Shown: positions 36,301-44,943, counted from the first letter of the stretch. The stretch is DNA of 64,000 nt from Gemmataceae bacterium (GCA_009692005.1 SHZZ01000001.1:346399-410398), one strand, 5' to 3'. The notes: a model not told the origin generated them from the sequence alone. Program-made: numbers and translations.

Positions 36301-36826
36301 CAACGAAGAAGCGGCTCTTGAAAATTTTGGCGAACCAGCGAGCCAATTCCTTGGCTTCCTCGAGTTTTTCTTGGAGAATGAAATCGCTAAACTCGCTCGA
36401 GGCGCAACCGCTCAGGCAGATAATGCCCTCGCTATATTCCCGCAAAATTTCCTTGTCGATCCTGGGGACATAATAAAAACCTTCCAAAAAAGCCTTGGAA
36501 GCGAGTTGAATCAGGTTTTGAAAACCTTTTTTGGATTGGGCAAGGAGGGTCAGGTGAAAGCCGGCGTCGCCCCTTTTCTTGGCCTCGCGGTCCACCCGGC
36601 CTTTGGGCGCCACATAAGCCTCGTAGCCAATAACTGGGTTGAGGCCACCGTCCTTGCATTCCTGGTAAAACTCAATGGCGCCGTATAGATTCCCGTGGTC
36701 GGTCATGGCCACGGAGTTCATTCCCAAGGATTTAACCCGTTGCACCAGTTCCGGAACTCTGCTGGCGCCATCGAGCAAGCTGTAGTGAGTGTGACAATGC
36801 AAATGAACGAAAGGACTTGCCGACAT
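33338..36826 (-). CDS. dnaE: DNA polymerase III alpha subunit
   Basis: 1162 residues. The N-terminal PHP domain opens with HLHCHTHYSLLDG (8-20) and MTDHGN (41-46), with metal-binding histidines retained; in many bacteria such PHP domains proofread. The palm has PDIDIDF (398-404) for catalytic metals. The helix-hairpin-helix and OB-fold (about 990-1080; GGMMSQIRIMNVKKPRNG) are present near the C-terminus, followed by a shorter tau-binding end. It is the replicative polymerase. The minus strand FHA gene precedes it by about 100 bases. Confidence 0.97.
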   Translation of the reverse strand: MSASPFVHLHCHTHYSLLDGASRVPELVQRVKSLGMNSVAMTDHGNLYGAIEFYQECKDGGLNPVIGYEAYVAPKGRVDREAKKRGDAGFHLTLLAQSKKGFQNLIQLASKAFLEGFYYVPRIDKEILREYSEGIICLSGCASSEFSDFILQEKLEEAKELARWFAKIFKSRFFVEIQNNGIPIQAECARGAIDIANQLGLPLVATSDAHYLEPQDSPAHDVLLCINTGKIRTDPNRIKYGSDQFYIRAPAEMYTLFPLQQEAVKRSQEIADSVDIQLDFSKRHFPVFLPPEGKKPEKYLREICQEGFKKRYGKSPPAQAVERLNQELDIICRMGFASYFLIVGDFVRFAKEKGIPCCARGSACGALVSFVLELSHVDPLEYGLLFERFLDPNRSEAPDIDIDFCKDRREEVIAYVREKYGEDSVAQIATFGTMAARAAIKDVGRVLNIPLDRIIKVGEMVPETPGITLDEAIKANSELKKTIQEDQEIAELIAIAKKLEGTNRNAGTHAAGLVISDGPLTDFVPLQRIVRKGEEGQRKEEGVVTTQWVMGDLEKVGLLKMDFLGLRTLTALENAVQMIDKNHGKKINLDELLLDDKATYELLQRGDAKGVFQLDSSGIRDLLKRMRPDNIRDIIAIMALYRPGPLEGGMVDAYINRKHGREKPTYAHPVMETILRETHGVMVYQEQIMQILNQLGGIELSSAYACIKAISKKKQEVIDQRREEFIKGAGKRGVDGKTAADIFQLIVVFGGYGFNKSHSAAYALIGYHTAYLKTHFRAEFMAALLTSEIDDSNKRDILVQHIEDSRKGGVEVLPPSVNTSDGKFTVRQGKILFGLRAIKGCGNSAAQELVKARQEGGPYRDIFDLCERLDSRIVGKPVLEKLIKAGALDFFQAHRAQLMHLLPRAMQAAIDRQRDKRFGQSSLFGMGSASTTTESEISQQGSQVPVWPEADKLKFEKEVLDFYFSSHPLAQFEKEIRRYSSHGTNQLRELPPDNEVTLGGMMSQIRIMNVKKPRNGNSRYVRFRMEDFHGSVNCVMWPEDFLRYKDDIQEDRVCFVRGKVERNREEPGLILQRVISVEQAAMDMAKGLHLQLALGKNTATDLHRIANLLKSAPGACQVFLSIKDYEKNLCVMKLGKEYSISPMRFPAEELEEILGEENVKLS

Positions 36827-36929
36827 GGCTGGCCTCCCTACCTAAAAAACAATCCACAGGTTATTTCAAGGGAACTGCCAGAAACTTCAAGGAAAATCCC
36901 GAGAAGGAATTGCTTAATAAAACCAGCGC

Positions 36930-37688
36930 TTAACTTTCGATGGCTTCCGGATCGGTGATGGCCTTGCTGTATTTGGCAAGGATTAACTGGACCGCTTGGA
37001 CTTTTTGCCAATCGGAATATTTCAAGGCGATATGAGTTCCTTCATCGTCGCCCACCATGCTTTCCGTGGCGAGAGTTAAATTGCGATGCAAGAATTCCAG
37101 GATTTCCGAAAGGCGGGCAGCTTGGCCAGCGGAAAGAGACAAAGGCAAAGGAGGTAGTGGTTTATCCCCTAAAAACAGATGGCCCCCCTGGATAAAGACA
37201 TCTTCTCCCAGTGCCAGGTCTGGGTCGATATCGTGGTCGAAATTTTCCACGAAGTCGCGGGTCTCCCAGGTTTTTTCTAGGCTCGTTTCCAGTTGCGTTA
37301 TGCCCTTTTTTTCCGGCGGGCTGGCGATGGCGGATATGCGGTTGCGAATTTCCTCTTCCGACCCAAACAGCAGTAGTGACCTTCCAATGCTAACTCGGTC
37401 ACCGGGTTTCAGCCGCCTGATTTGAACCTTGTTTCCATTGACCCGGGTGCCATTGGTACTTTCCAAATCCGTTAGGATGGTTTCTCCTTTATCGACCTGG
37501 ACCTTGGCGTGAAAACGGCTCACGCGTTCGTCGCTCAGGCGAATTAGGTTTCCATCCTCGCGGCCAATAGTTACCGGCGTGGGAAGCGAACGAAAAACTT
37601 TTCCCTTGTCCACGCCGTCAATGATATGAAATGTAACAAGCCGTACTTTGTCGGACATTATGCGATGATCACCTTCAAAAAGACTCAT
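36930..37688 (-). CDS. FHA domain protein
   Basis: 252 residues (242 if ATG 37658 is the start; both have weak ribosome sites). An N-terminal FHA domain (about 15-110: TIGREDGNLIRLSDERVSRFHAKV, TDLESTNGTRVNGN) should bind a phosphothreonine peptide. The rest (about 120-252) is acidic and helical with no domain I recognise. Planctomycetes have many Ser/Thr kinases, so it may be a kinase-signalling adaptor, but no kinase gene is adjacent. It lies between miaA and dnaE on the same strand. Confidence 0.85.
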   Translation of the reverse strand: MSLFEGDHRIMSDKVRLVTFHIIDGVDKGKVFRSLPTPVTIGREDGNLIRLSDERVSRFHAKVQVDKGETILTDLESTNGTRVNGNKVQIRRLKPGDRVSIGRSLLLFGSEEEIRNRISAIASPPEKKGITQLETSLEKTWETRDFVENFDHDIDPDLALGEDVFIQGGHLFLGDKPLPPLPLSLSAGQAARLSEILEFLHRNLTLATESMVGDDEGTHIALKYSDWQKVQAVQLILAKYSKAITDPEAIES

Positions 37689-37840
37689 TACTCGAAAATC
37701 TCCAACAACTTAATTCACCAAGAATTCTACCATATTATCCACTCTGGGAAATTATAAGCCAGGGTTTTTCCTGATGTGAGTATTTGTGATGAGGGAATAC
37801 ATTAATTAATCAAACCTGTTCAAGGCTCACACAGACGAAT

Positions 37841-38761
37841 TTAAAGAAATTCTATCCATAAATCCGGTTTGCTTTCTTCGCTGACCCCCTGGCAATTGGG
37901 TAAATGCCGAAACCATGTCTCCTGGTGTTTGGCAAAATGTCTGGTCCGCAGATTAATCTGCTCTTCTACCTGGCGCAAGTCTCCACCCCGGGTTAAAAAA
38001 TCGAAAATTTCTTTGTAGCCGATGGCCTCCGTTGCCTCACGACTCCAGGCGTGAAAATTGTTCAGGAGGGATTTTGCCTCATCAACCCAGCCGTTTTTCA
38101 AGGCCTGCGCAGTTCGCTCATGGATTCGCCGATAAAGTTCCTGCCGGGGGACTTGAAGCCAAATACACCTTCCTTTTCCCAAAAGTTGGGGGCGAGAGTT
38201 GTTGTCATTCCATTGCCTTTGATGTTCGCTTATGGGGCGGCCGGTGACTTTATGGACCACGAGGGCTCGTACCACTCGCTTGCGGTCATTAGGGTGAATT
38301 TTACTGGCTGACTGTGGATCGCGCTCGCTCAACCGGAGGTGGAGTTCTTGGCTCGGGCAATTTTCAAATTCGTTTTCAATAAGCCTGGTTTGTTCTTGGT
38401 TAATTCCATCAAGCGGAAACAATCCAAAGAGCAAGGCTTTTAAATAAAGCGGGGTGCCTCCGACAAACAAGGGGGTTTTTCCCCGGCCGAGCAGCGAGTT
38501 GGCTGCCGCTGCCGCTTCCTCGAGCCACCACGCGACATTTGACGATTGATCCGGATTCAAGACATCCAGCAAATGGTGGGGGATAAGCATTCTTTGTTCA
38601 GGCGTGGGTTTTGCCGTACCGATGTCCATTTGCCTGTACAGGGTCATGGAATCCATGCAGATGATTTCGGCATGGAGTTTATCGGCCATTTCAAGCGCCA
38701 GAACGGTTTTTCCTGACGCAGTTGGCCCGGTGAGAACAAAACTATGTCGCAGAAATTCCAT
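37841..38761 (-). CDS. miaA: tRNA dimethylallyltransferase
   Basis: 306 residues. GPTASGKTVLALEMA (12-26) is the P-loop, DSMTLYRQMDIGTAKPT (about 36-52) the DSxQxY-type substrate region and the ADP/prenyl pocket GGTPLYLKALLFGL (about 101-114) is clear. It transfers the dimethylallyl group to N6 of A37 in tRNAs reading UNN codons. ATG 38761. The YbaK-like gene is 61 bases upstream on the same strand. Confidence 0.96.
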   Translation of the reverse strand: MEFLRHSFVLTGPTASGKTVLALEMADKLHAEIICMDSMTLYRQMDIGTAKPTPEQRMLIPHHLLDVLNPDQSSNVAWWLEEAAAAANSLLGRGKTPLFVGGTPLYLKALLFGLFPLDGINQEQTRLIENEFENCPSQELHLRLSERDPQSASKIHPNDRKRVVRALVVHKVTGRPISEHQRQWNDNNSRPQLLGKGRCIWLQVPRQELYRRIHERTAQALKNGWVDEAKSLLNNFHAWSREATEAIGYKEIFDFLTRGGDLRQVEEQINLRTRHFAKHQETWFRHLPNCQGVSEESKPDLWIEFL

Positions 38762-38822
38762 GGATTCGCTTTACCAAACTTCCCAATGCTAGGAATTGTA
38801 CAGCGAAGTTCCCGGGAAAGTA

Positions 38823-39290
38823 TCAAACAGGGGTTCGAATCCCCGCGATCAGTGAGAGTTGTTTAGGAGTTTCAACCCGGATTAAATCTTCTAATCGGAG
38901 CTTAATTGCTTCCAGGTGCGAATGTCCCGCCAGGATCAAATGAGGGGTGGCCAGCAAGGATTCCTCCATGACCACCTCCAGGCCATAGGGCGCTCCCAGC
39001 CCAGGGACCACACCCCATTCGCAATCTGGAAAATGATCCTGGATTTCCATGGGGTTGGCCAAGCCGACCTTTTCAGAAAACTCGTGCTTAAGCTTTTCCT
39101 TGTCCAATCGTTCATCGGCTTGAAGAATTGCGATAAAAAACCTGGAAAGCGTTTTCAATAGGACGCTTTTGGCAATAACTCTTCCAGGCAAGTGGAGGTA
39201 CTTGGCAAGTTTCTGTGCCGAAAAAGCCGGGGCATGCTGAAGGATTTCAAAAGGAACCTGGGCCTGGTCAAGGAACTGGTAAATGCGCAT
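38823..39290 (-). CDS. YbaK/ProX-family aminoacyl-tRNA deacylase-like protein
   Basis: 155 residues with the YbaK/aminoacyl-tRNA synthetase-associated fold: YQFLDQAQVPFEILQHAPAFS at the N-terminus, ARVIAKSVLLK-like text about residue 38-45 with the catalytic-type lysine and the GLANP-like loop about 75. Relatives hydrolyse mischarged Cys-tRNA(Pro) or Ala-tRNA(Pro). The family is clear, the exact specificity is not. It precedes miaA on the same strand, so both may be involved in tRNA quality. Confidence 0.85.
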   Translation of the reverse strand: MRIYQFLDQAQVPFEILQHAPAFSAQKLAKYLHLPGRVIAKSVLLKTLSRFFIAILQADERLDKEKLKHEFSEKVGLANPMEIQDHFPDCEWGVVPGLGAPYGLEVVMEESLLATPHLILAGHSHLEAIKLRLEDLIRVETPKQLSLIAGIRTPV

Positions 39291-39463
39291 TTGAGAGCCT
39301 CGAGAGTTTGATTAACTACGAGAATAAATGGGTTGAGGCTCAAAACAGGTGTTAAAAAGTTTCCAGACTGCCCAAATTTTGGAAGTTGCTTTGGTTTATA
39401 CCGTTAATAACGCTTTTAACCTCTTGGCACGGCGCCAGAGGCGATCAAGGGACTTGCTGCAGT

Positions 39464-40687
39464 TTATTCCATAACTTTCAAACAAATTAATTTCTTTCCA
39501 TCGCGGGCCAGAAAGTATCCGCGGCTAAGGGCTGGCGGAGATATGCAAAGGCTATCCAAGGCTTTGCGAGAATATTTTTCCACCTTCTTGCCAAGATTGG
39601 TATCGAAAAGGGCTAGTTCGCCTGATTCGGAAAGGGCAAAGATGCCCAGCGGGGAAGCAAGAAGGTTGCCGCAACCGAAACCTTCTTTCTCCCAGACCTC
39701 CTTGCCGGTTTTCCATTCGATGCATCGCAGGGTGGCGCCTGCTTCCTGGCGGCCATGGGAACCCAACATGAAAGAGCCTTCCTGCAAAGGCGTGCCATAA
39801 TGCGCGGACAAAGACTGGTCACCCGACCATAGAGGTTTGATTCCCTCACCATTGAGTTCCAGTAAAGCTGCGCCCGTGCCGTAACTCGCGCTCAGGAAAA
39901 CTTTCTGGTCGAAAAATTGCGGGTTGGCGGCGTTCACCGAGGCATCCATTCTCGAACGCCATTTGAAGAACCCCAAGTCTGCACCATCCTGAAGGTTAAA
40001 AACGGAAAGCCCCTCACGGTGAAACACCAACACTTTGGCTTTCCCGTTTTGCAAAATAACCAAGGGAGAAGCGTAACCTGGCTTGAATGGAGACGATTTC
40101 CAAATCAACTTTCCTGTTTTGAGGTCGAGGCAAACCAAGCCGGCTTTTTTCCCGCCAATGGCTACAAGCACCTTGCCCTCATGAAGGATTGGAGAGCTGC
40201 CCACTCCGAAATAACCTTTGCTCGCCTCAAAGGTTTCAAGCAGGTTAGACTGCCAAATCACCGCTTGTTTGTTGATATCGATGGTCCTGAGAGTCCCCTC
40301 CGGGCTGAGGAGAACCAGGAAATTGCCCACTATGCCTGGAGTGGACCGCGGGCCATTTCCTCTTGAATAATCATCCTGGTAGGTGGCAGGAAAATCCATG
40401 TTCCATTTTTTAGTTCCGGTCGCCAGATCCAAAGCTTGGAGAACCTCCTTGTCTTGGACGCGGTGAAAAAGGTAGGCCATTCCATTGGCCGCAATTGGTC
40501 CGCTAAACCCTTCCCCAACCTGGACAGACCATTGCAAAACAGGTTGCGCCAAAAGGGTTTTGTGGGTTCCCAGGTAATGCCCATTGGTTTTTGGCCCAAG
40601 GTACCCTGGCCAATCAACGGAAATGTCTTGAGGCCCCTGGCTGAACAAGGCCGCCACGCTAACCAATAAAAAGGAATGAAATGTCAT
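39464..40687 (-). CDS. Secreted PQQ-like beta-propeller protein
   Basis: 407 residues. The N-terminus MTFHSFLLVSVAALFSQG is a signal peptide, followed by DWPGYLG and repeats of the W-type pattern (LDLATGTKKWNMDF, IDINKQAVIWQS, LDLKTGKLIWKSS, EWKTGKEVWEKEG). This is an eight-bladed propeller of the outer-membrane-assembly/PQQ-dehydrogenase-like type, but catalytic PQQ residues are not evident, so a binding or scaffold role is more likely. ATG 40687 is chosen; the frame is open upstream but antisense to mcsA. It stands apart from the propeller cluster at 51-64 kb. Confidence 0.85.
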   Translation of the reverse strand: MTFHSFLLVSVAALFSQGPQDISVDWPGYLGPKTNGHYLGTHKTLLAQPVLQWSVQVGEGFSGPIAANGMAYLFHRVQDKEVLQALDLATGTKKWNMDFPATYQDDYSRGNGPRSTPGIVGNFLVLLSPEGTLRTIDINKQAVIWQSNLLETFEASKGYFGVGSSPILHEGKVLVAIGGKKAGLVCLDLKTGKLIWKSSPFKPGYASPLVILQNGKAKVLVFHREGLSVFNLQDGADLGFFKWRSRMDASVNAANPQFFDQKVFLSASYGTGAALLELNGEGIKPLWSGDQSLSAHYGTPLQEGSFMLGSHGRQEAGATLRCIEWKTGKEVWEKEGFGCGNLLASPLGIFALSESGELALFDTNLGKKVEKYSRKALDSLCISPPALSRGYFLARDGKKLICLKVME

Positions 40688-40894
40688 GTGATTTGGTCCT
40701 AACAGGGTAAACTCTTCAGAGGAGTGTTTTCGATAAGTTCGAGTTTGACAATAGGAAAATTGCTGGAAGGCTGGCGGTGGCTGGAAAGCAAAGCGATTGC
40801 AGGGGCCTTTTCCAGTGTCTTCCTTGCACAAACGCATTGACAAGGTAAAATTGTAATTAAGGAACGAGTGGAAAATGGTTTGGAGAAGAATGGC

Positions 40895-41368
40895 ATGAAG
40901 TGCCAGCGTTGTAATAAAGCTGCCACCTTGCATATCACCGAAGTGCCGCAACCGGAGAAAGTGGAGGAATACCACCTTTGCGAGGATTGCGCGCAAAAAT
41001 TCCTCAATGAGCCGGAATCGGCTTTGTCGGAATCCCCTGCCACTGCCGTAGGGTTGGCGGTTGAGGAAGGATTGCCTGCCAAGTCGTGTGATTCCTGCGG
41101 GCTGAGTTTCGTCGAATTCCGCAATAGCGGTCGATTGGGTTGCGCCCACGACTATCAGGCCTTTCGCGAGGAATTGCTGCCCTTCCTGGAGAATATTCAT
41201 GGTGATGTCCGGCATTGCGGGAAATCGCCGTCACGCCTTGGGCAGCAAAAAGAAGTGCAAGGGGAACTCATACAATTACGGAAACTACTTCAGCAGGCGG
41301 TGCATCGGGAGAAATACGAGGATGCCGTTGAGATCCGTGATAAGATCCGGAAAATGGAAGGGGCCTGA
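40895..41368 (+). CDS. McsA-like protein arginine kinase activator, first copy
   Basis: 157 residues: MKCQRCNKAATLHITEV and the CEDCAQ pair form the first zinc ribbon, CDSCGLSFVEFRNSGRLGC the second, and the C-terminal EKYEDAVEIRDKIRKME a UVR motif. McsA binds and activates McsB and brings substrates to ClpC. ATG 40895 follows GGAGAAG; the in-frame GTG 40868 is less likely. A second, longer McsA-like gene follows by 33 bases and then mcsB, so the locus carries two paralogues in tandem. Confidence 0.87.
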   Translation: MKCQRCNKAATLHITEVPQPEKVEEYHLCEDCAQKFLNEPESALSESPATAVGLAVEEGLPAKSCDSCGLSFVEFRNSGRLGCAHDYQAFREELLPFLENIHGDVRHCGKSPSRLGQQKEVQGELIQLRKLLQQAVHREKYEDAVEIRDKIRKMEGA

Positions 41369-41401
41369 GTTAACCCCGGAGTATTGCCGGGGAGCGGAAT
41401 T

Positions 41402-41899
41402 ATGAATTGCCAATATTGTTCCAAGCCTGCAACTGTTCATTTCACCGACATAGCCGGGGGCAAGAAAAAAGTTACTCACCTGTGCCAGCAGTGCGCGGAA
41501 GCCAAGAAAACTCTGAAGCAATCCGAGTGGGATTTCCCATCGCTTTTGCAAGGCCTGATTTCCAAGCATATTGGCAAGGAAGCGGAGGAGATTTCTTCCA
41601 TGGTCTGTCCCGATTGCGGAATTCGTTACATGGATTTCCGGGCTCATGGCCGGTTGGGGTGCCCGAATGACTACATTCATTTCAAAATTGGGCTGAAACC
41701 GTTGCTGGAGAAAATTCACCGGTCGGTGCAGCACAAAGGGAAAGCGCCCGCCAAAGCCGGAAAGATGTCTTTGTCCAGGCAAAGTGAAATCATTCGCATC
41801 CGCAGGGAATTACAAAAAGCCGTCAGCTTGGAAGCGTATGAGGAGGCCTCCCGCCTTCGCGATTTATTGAAGGAGAAGGAAACCGCAGATGGAAATTGA
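41402..41899 (+). CDS. mcsA: McsA-like protein arginine kinase activator, second copy
   Basis: 165 residues: NCQYCSKPATVHFTDI with CQQC, then CPDCGIRYMDFRAHGRLGCPND, then a UVR motif (LEAYEEASRLRDLLKEKE) at the end. Identity to the first copy is visible throughout, so they arose by tandem duplication. This copy overlaps the mcsB start by 11 bases, the arrangement seen for the true activator of McsB. ATG 41402; an in-frame start at 41384 is less conserved. Confidence 0.88.
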   Translation: MNCQYCSKPATVHFTDIAGGKKKVTHLCQQCAEAKKTLKQSEWDFPSLLQGLISKHIGKEAEEISSMVCPDCGIRYMDFRAHGRLGCPNDYIHFKIGLKPLLEKIHRSVQHKGKAPAKAGKMSLSRQSEIIRIRRELQKAVSLEAYEEASRLRDLLKEKETADGN

Positions 41900-42956
41900 A
41901 AGCCTGGCTAAAACCAATGGGGAATGGCTGCGGGGTAGCGGTCCCGAAGCCGATATTGTCATCTCTAGCCGAATCCGCCTGGCCAGAAACCTGGCTGCTT
42001 TCCCCTTCCCCAACCGGGCCAGCAATTATCAAAAAACGGAAATTGAGTCCCTCCTGCGCGGGAAAATCCAAGACCTCGAACTCGATAATAAATTGGAATA
42101 CTTGAGCCTTTCCTCACTTTCTACACTCGACAGGCTTTTCCTGGTTGAAAGGCAACTAATCTCGCGTGAACTTGCAGGCACCGAAGGCCCCAGGGGGGTT
42201 GCCCTTGGCCCCTTGGAAACGCTTAGTCTCATGGTCAACGAGGAAGACCATCTTCGCTTACAGGTTATGCGTTCTGGTTTTGCTTTAACTGAAGCCTGGC
42301 AAATCATTAACCAAGTCGATGACTTCCTGGAAAAAAAGGTCACTTACGCCTTTTGCGAGGAATTTGGCTATTTGACGGCTTGCCCCACCAATGTGGGCAC
42401 CGGTATGCGGGCCAGTGTCATGTTGCATCTGCCAGCCTTGGAATTTACCAAGCAACTGGACAAAGTTTTCCGGGCCCTTCAGAGGATCAACTTGACTCAC
42501 CGGGGCTTGTATGGCGAAGGCAGCCGGTTTTCCGGCCACTTCTTCCAAATCTCAAATCAGGTGACCTTGGGGAAAAGCGAGGTGGCTATTTTGGGAGAAA
42601 TCCAAAGTGTTATCCCGCAAATTATTCAGTATGAAAGACAGGCGCGGGAAGCCTGGAAATCGGAAAACTCCAAAGTTCTCCAAGACCGCATTTCTCGGGC
42701 TTACGGGACCCTGCGGTTCGCCACCATGATGACCTCTGATGAAACCATGGAACTCCTGTCCTATGTGCGCTTGGGTATTCACCTGAAAATGATTGAGGAA
42801 GTGGATATTCACACGGTCAATGAATTGTTCATTCAAACCCAGCCAGCGCATTTGCAAAAATTGTTGGGCGCCAACCTGGATGGCGAGGAAAGAAATGCCG
42901 CCCGGGCCAATTTCTTGAGAAGCCGCTTGCGGAATTCCAGCGACAGTAACAATTAA
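41889..42956 (+). CDS. mcsB: Protein arginine kinase McsB
   Basis: 355 residues of the phosphagen-kinase fold. SSRIRLARN (26-34) is the ATP-binding arginine region, NEEDH (117-121) the phosphagen loop with the catalytic glutamate, and CPTNVGTGMRAS (165-176) the conserved cysteine segment; RFATMMTSDE (about 277-286) completes the C-terminal nucleotide site. McsB phosphorylates arginines on proteins, marking them for ClpCP. It starts inside the mcsA end, and clpC lies 2 kb downstream on the same strand, as in Firmicutes loci but without ctsR. Confidence 0.95.
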   Translation: MEIESLAKTNGEWLRGSGPEADIVISSRIRLARNLAAFPFPNRASNYQKTEIESLLRGKIQDLELDNKLEYLSLSSLSTLDRLFLVERQLISRELAGTEGPRGVALGPLETLSLMVNEEDHLRLQVMRSGFALTEAWQIINQVDDFLEKKVTYAFCEEFGYLTACPTNVGTGMRASVMLHLPALEFTKQLDKVFRALQRINLTHRGLYGEGSRFSGHFFQISNQVTLGKSEVAILGEIQSVIPQIIQYERQAREAWKSENSKVLQDRISRAYGTLRFATMMTSDETMELLSYVRLGIHLKMIEEVDIHTVNELFIQTQPAHLQKLLGANLDGEERNAARANFLRSRLRNSSDSNN

Positions 42957-42966
42957 GCCCTAACTG

Positions 42967-44850
42967 ATGCCTTTAATCAACTTAACCGAGCACCTTGTAA
43001 AACTGGCAAACCCGCAAGGTGGTTGGGGCTATTATTCGAATAATTCCTCTTCCGTGGAACCCACTTGCCTGGCCTTGCTGGCCTTGGGGAAAGATTTCGC
43101 AAAGTCTTCCCCGGAAGGAAAAAATGCGATTTCCTTTCTCATGTTACAGTTGCAAGATTCCGGCCTTGTAATAAATCCCGGTTGTAGAAAAGAGGCGGTT
43201 TGGCCCACCGCAATTGCCTTGTTTACTCTTGTCAAATTGGAAATTCCAGGTGTCCCCTCTGCAAGGATGGCTTCGGCTTTACTTGCACTGGAGGGCTTTT
43301 CTATAAAAGGAAATGCTCAGGCCAAGGAAATCCACGCCAACGGGATCGATGTGGAATTAACCGGCTGGCCTTGGACCAGGGGGACTTTTTCCTGGGTCGA
43401 ACCCACGGCTTGGGCTGTCCTTGCCCTTTGCCAAGTTGGTCTGGAAAATCACCCCAGGGTGAAAGAAGGGCAAGCGTTCCTTCTCGACCGGTTGTTTGAC
43501 GAGGGTGGAACCAATTATGGAACCAAGAGGGTCTTGGGGAAATTGCTTGATACCATTCCCATCCCGACTTCCCTGGCATTGATGGCGCTGCAAAAACATG
43601 CCCTGCACCTGCGGATTCGTTCCAGTTTAGACAAACAAGCGGAATTGCTGGAAACCTGGAATAATGCCGAGGATTGCGCCTGGGCTTTCCTGACTCTTGA
43701 CCTTTATGATTCCGGTCCAAAAGAAATTAGTTTTTTGCCCTTCAGTCATCCAAATAACAGGCCAAATGAAAGCAGGCCGCGCAAGGAATTTATCCCGAAA
43801 TTGGCGCTCTCCTTGGCAGCTTCCCGCACAGGGTCTGAGAACCCATTTCGCATTTCCAATCCGGCCAGTATTGGGAAGGTGGACAAAGCCAAACCGCCAA
43901 AGGAGACTTGGGGTGATTGGTTTCGGAATAGGATCCGTCGGTTTGCCTTGAGGGGATTGGCCCAATTGACCAGGCCGGAACAATCCAGCTTGGTTTCCCT
44001 GGCCCACCAGCAGAACTATGAAGAAGCGCTGTTGCCCAAAGTGGCACAACTTTATGAGCCCTTTCGCCTGAACTGCCCCATTAAGGGGAAAAAAGTTTTT
44101 ATCAAACCCAATCTTGTTGAATATAACCCCGTGCGGCCCATTCACACTCACCCGGCGGTGGTGGAAGCTCTGATCCAGCTTTGCCTGGAGGAAGGCGCGG
44201 CGGAAATTCTTGTGGGTGAAGGTTCTGGACACCGTAGGAATATGGAAGCCTTGGTGGATCAATGCGGATTGCAGGCTGTCTTGGCCCGGCATGGAGTTGA
44301 GTTTGTTGATATCAATCATGATGAGTATGTTGGCCTTCGGAATATGGGACCCAACACCGGATTGGACCGCCTCTATTTTTGCCGCAAGGCTGCAGAAGCC
44401 GACGTCTTGATTTCCCTCCCCAAAATGAAAACTCATCATTGGGCGACGGTAACCCTGGGGTTGAAAAACCTCTTTGGCTTGGCCTCAGGGCAAGCGTATG
44501 GCTGGCCCAAAAACGACCTTCATTTTCGCGGTATCCCCCACAGTATTGTTGACATTAATTGCACTCGCAAAGCGGATTTAGTTCTTGTCGATGGAATCAT
44601 GGGAATGCAAGGCGACGGCCCGCTGAGCGGGGATGCCATTCAATCAGGGCTTTTAGTCATGGGGACCGACCCGTTGGCCGTGGATTCCACCTGCGCCAGG
44701 TTCATGGGGTTTAATCCGAAAACAATTGGGCATTTGCAATTGGCCTACTCTTGCGGGATTGGGAACCTTGATGAAAAGGAAATCCGGTTGATCGGGGAAA
44801 TCCCTGAACCTTTGTCCTTTACCCATCCGCCCAAAGAGTTTGCCTCCTGA
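42967..44850 (+). CDS. Fusion: terpene-cyclase/prenyltransferase-like toroid plus DUF362 domain
   Basis: 627 residues. Residues 1-250 carry toroid-type helical repeats (NPQGGWGYYSNN, VEPTCLALLAL, VWPTAIALFTL, VEPTAWAVLALCQ), like squalene cyclase and prenyltransferase folds but without the DXDD catalytic acid. A linker (about 270-340) leads to a C-terminal DUF362 domain (KVFIKPNLVEYNPV near 378, HPAVVEALIQL, ISLPKMKTHHWATVTLGLKN near 488, GDGPLSGD near 542). DUF362 proteins are of unknown function, some binding iron-sulfur clusters; the cysteine-rich ferredoxin part is absent here. It starts 11 bases after mcsB. The joint function is not known. Confidence 0.75.
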   Translation: MPLINLTEHLVKLANPQGGWGYYSNNSSSVEPTCLALLALGKDFAKSSPEGKNAISFLMLQLQDSGLVINPGCRKEAVWPTAIALFTLVKLEIPGVPSARMASALLALEGFSIKGNAQAKEIHANGIDVELTGWPWTRGTFSWVEPTAWAVLALCQVGLENHPRVKEGQAFLLDRLFDEGGTNYGTKRVLGKLLDTIPIPTSLALMALQKHALHLRIRSSLDKQAELLETWNNAEDCAWAFLTLDLYDSGPKEISFLPFSHPNNRPNESRPRKEFIPKLALSLAASRTGSENPFRISNPASIGKVDKAKPPKETWGDWFRNRIRRFALRGLAQLTRPEQSSLVSLAHQQNYEEALLPKVAQLYEPFRLNCPIKGKKVFIKPNLVEYNPVRPIHTHPAVVEALIQLCLEEGAAEILVGEGSGHRRNMEALVDQCGLQAVLARHGVEFVDINHDEYVGLRNMGPNTGLDRLYFCRKAAEADVLISLPKMKTHHWATVTLGLKNLFGLASGQAYGWPKNDLHFRGIPHSIVDINCTRKADLVLVDGIMGMQGDGPLSGDAIQSGLLVMGTDPLAVDSTCARFMGFNPKTIGHLQLAYSCGIGNLDEKEIRLIGEIPEPLSFTHPPKEFAS

Positions 44851-44943
44851 AAGGCAAGGCAAAGCTGTCTTGGTACCATTCACCTTGCTCCAATTCTTGA
44901 CCAGGTATAGAATTCGCCGATTGGTTTCAGGTTTTTTTTAAGG

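Noticed and set aside
38830..38844. GGGG-TTCGAAT-CCCC, looking like the T-arm of a tRNA
   Set aside because: The fifth stem pair is A-G, and no matching acceptor, D or anticodon arms lie upstream. The stretch codes the C-terminus of the YbaK-like protein, so it is a chance match.
40745..40750. TTGACA upstream of the first mcsA
   Set aside because: No acceptable -10 lies 15-19 bases downstream, so I do not call a promoter. A second TTGACA at 40837 fails for the same reason.
40824..40851. TTGCAC and TAAAAT, 16 bases apart, before mcsA
   Set aside because: The -35 matches only 3 of 6 positions, too weak to list as a promoter.
43627..44439. Minus-strand open frame of 270 codons
   Set aside because: Antisense to the toroid-DUF362 gene, with no recognisable motif or start site.
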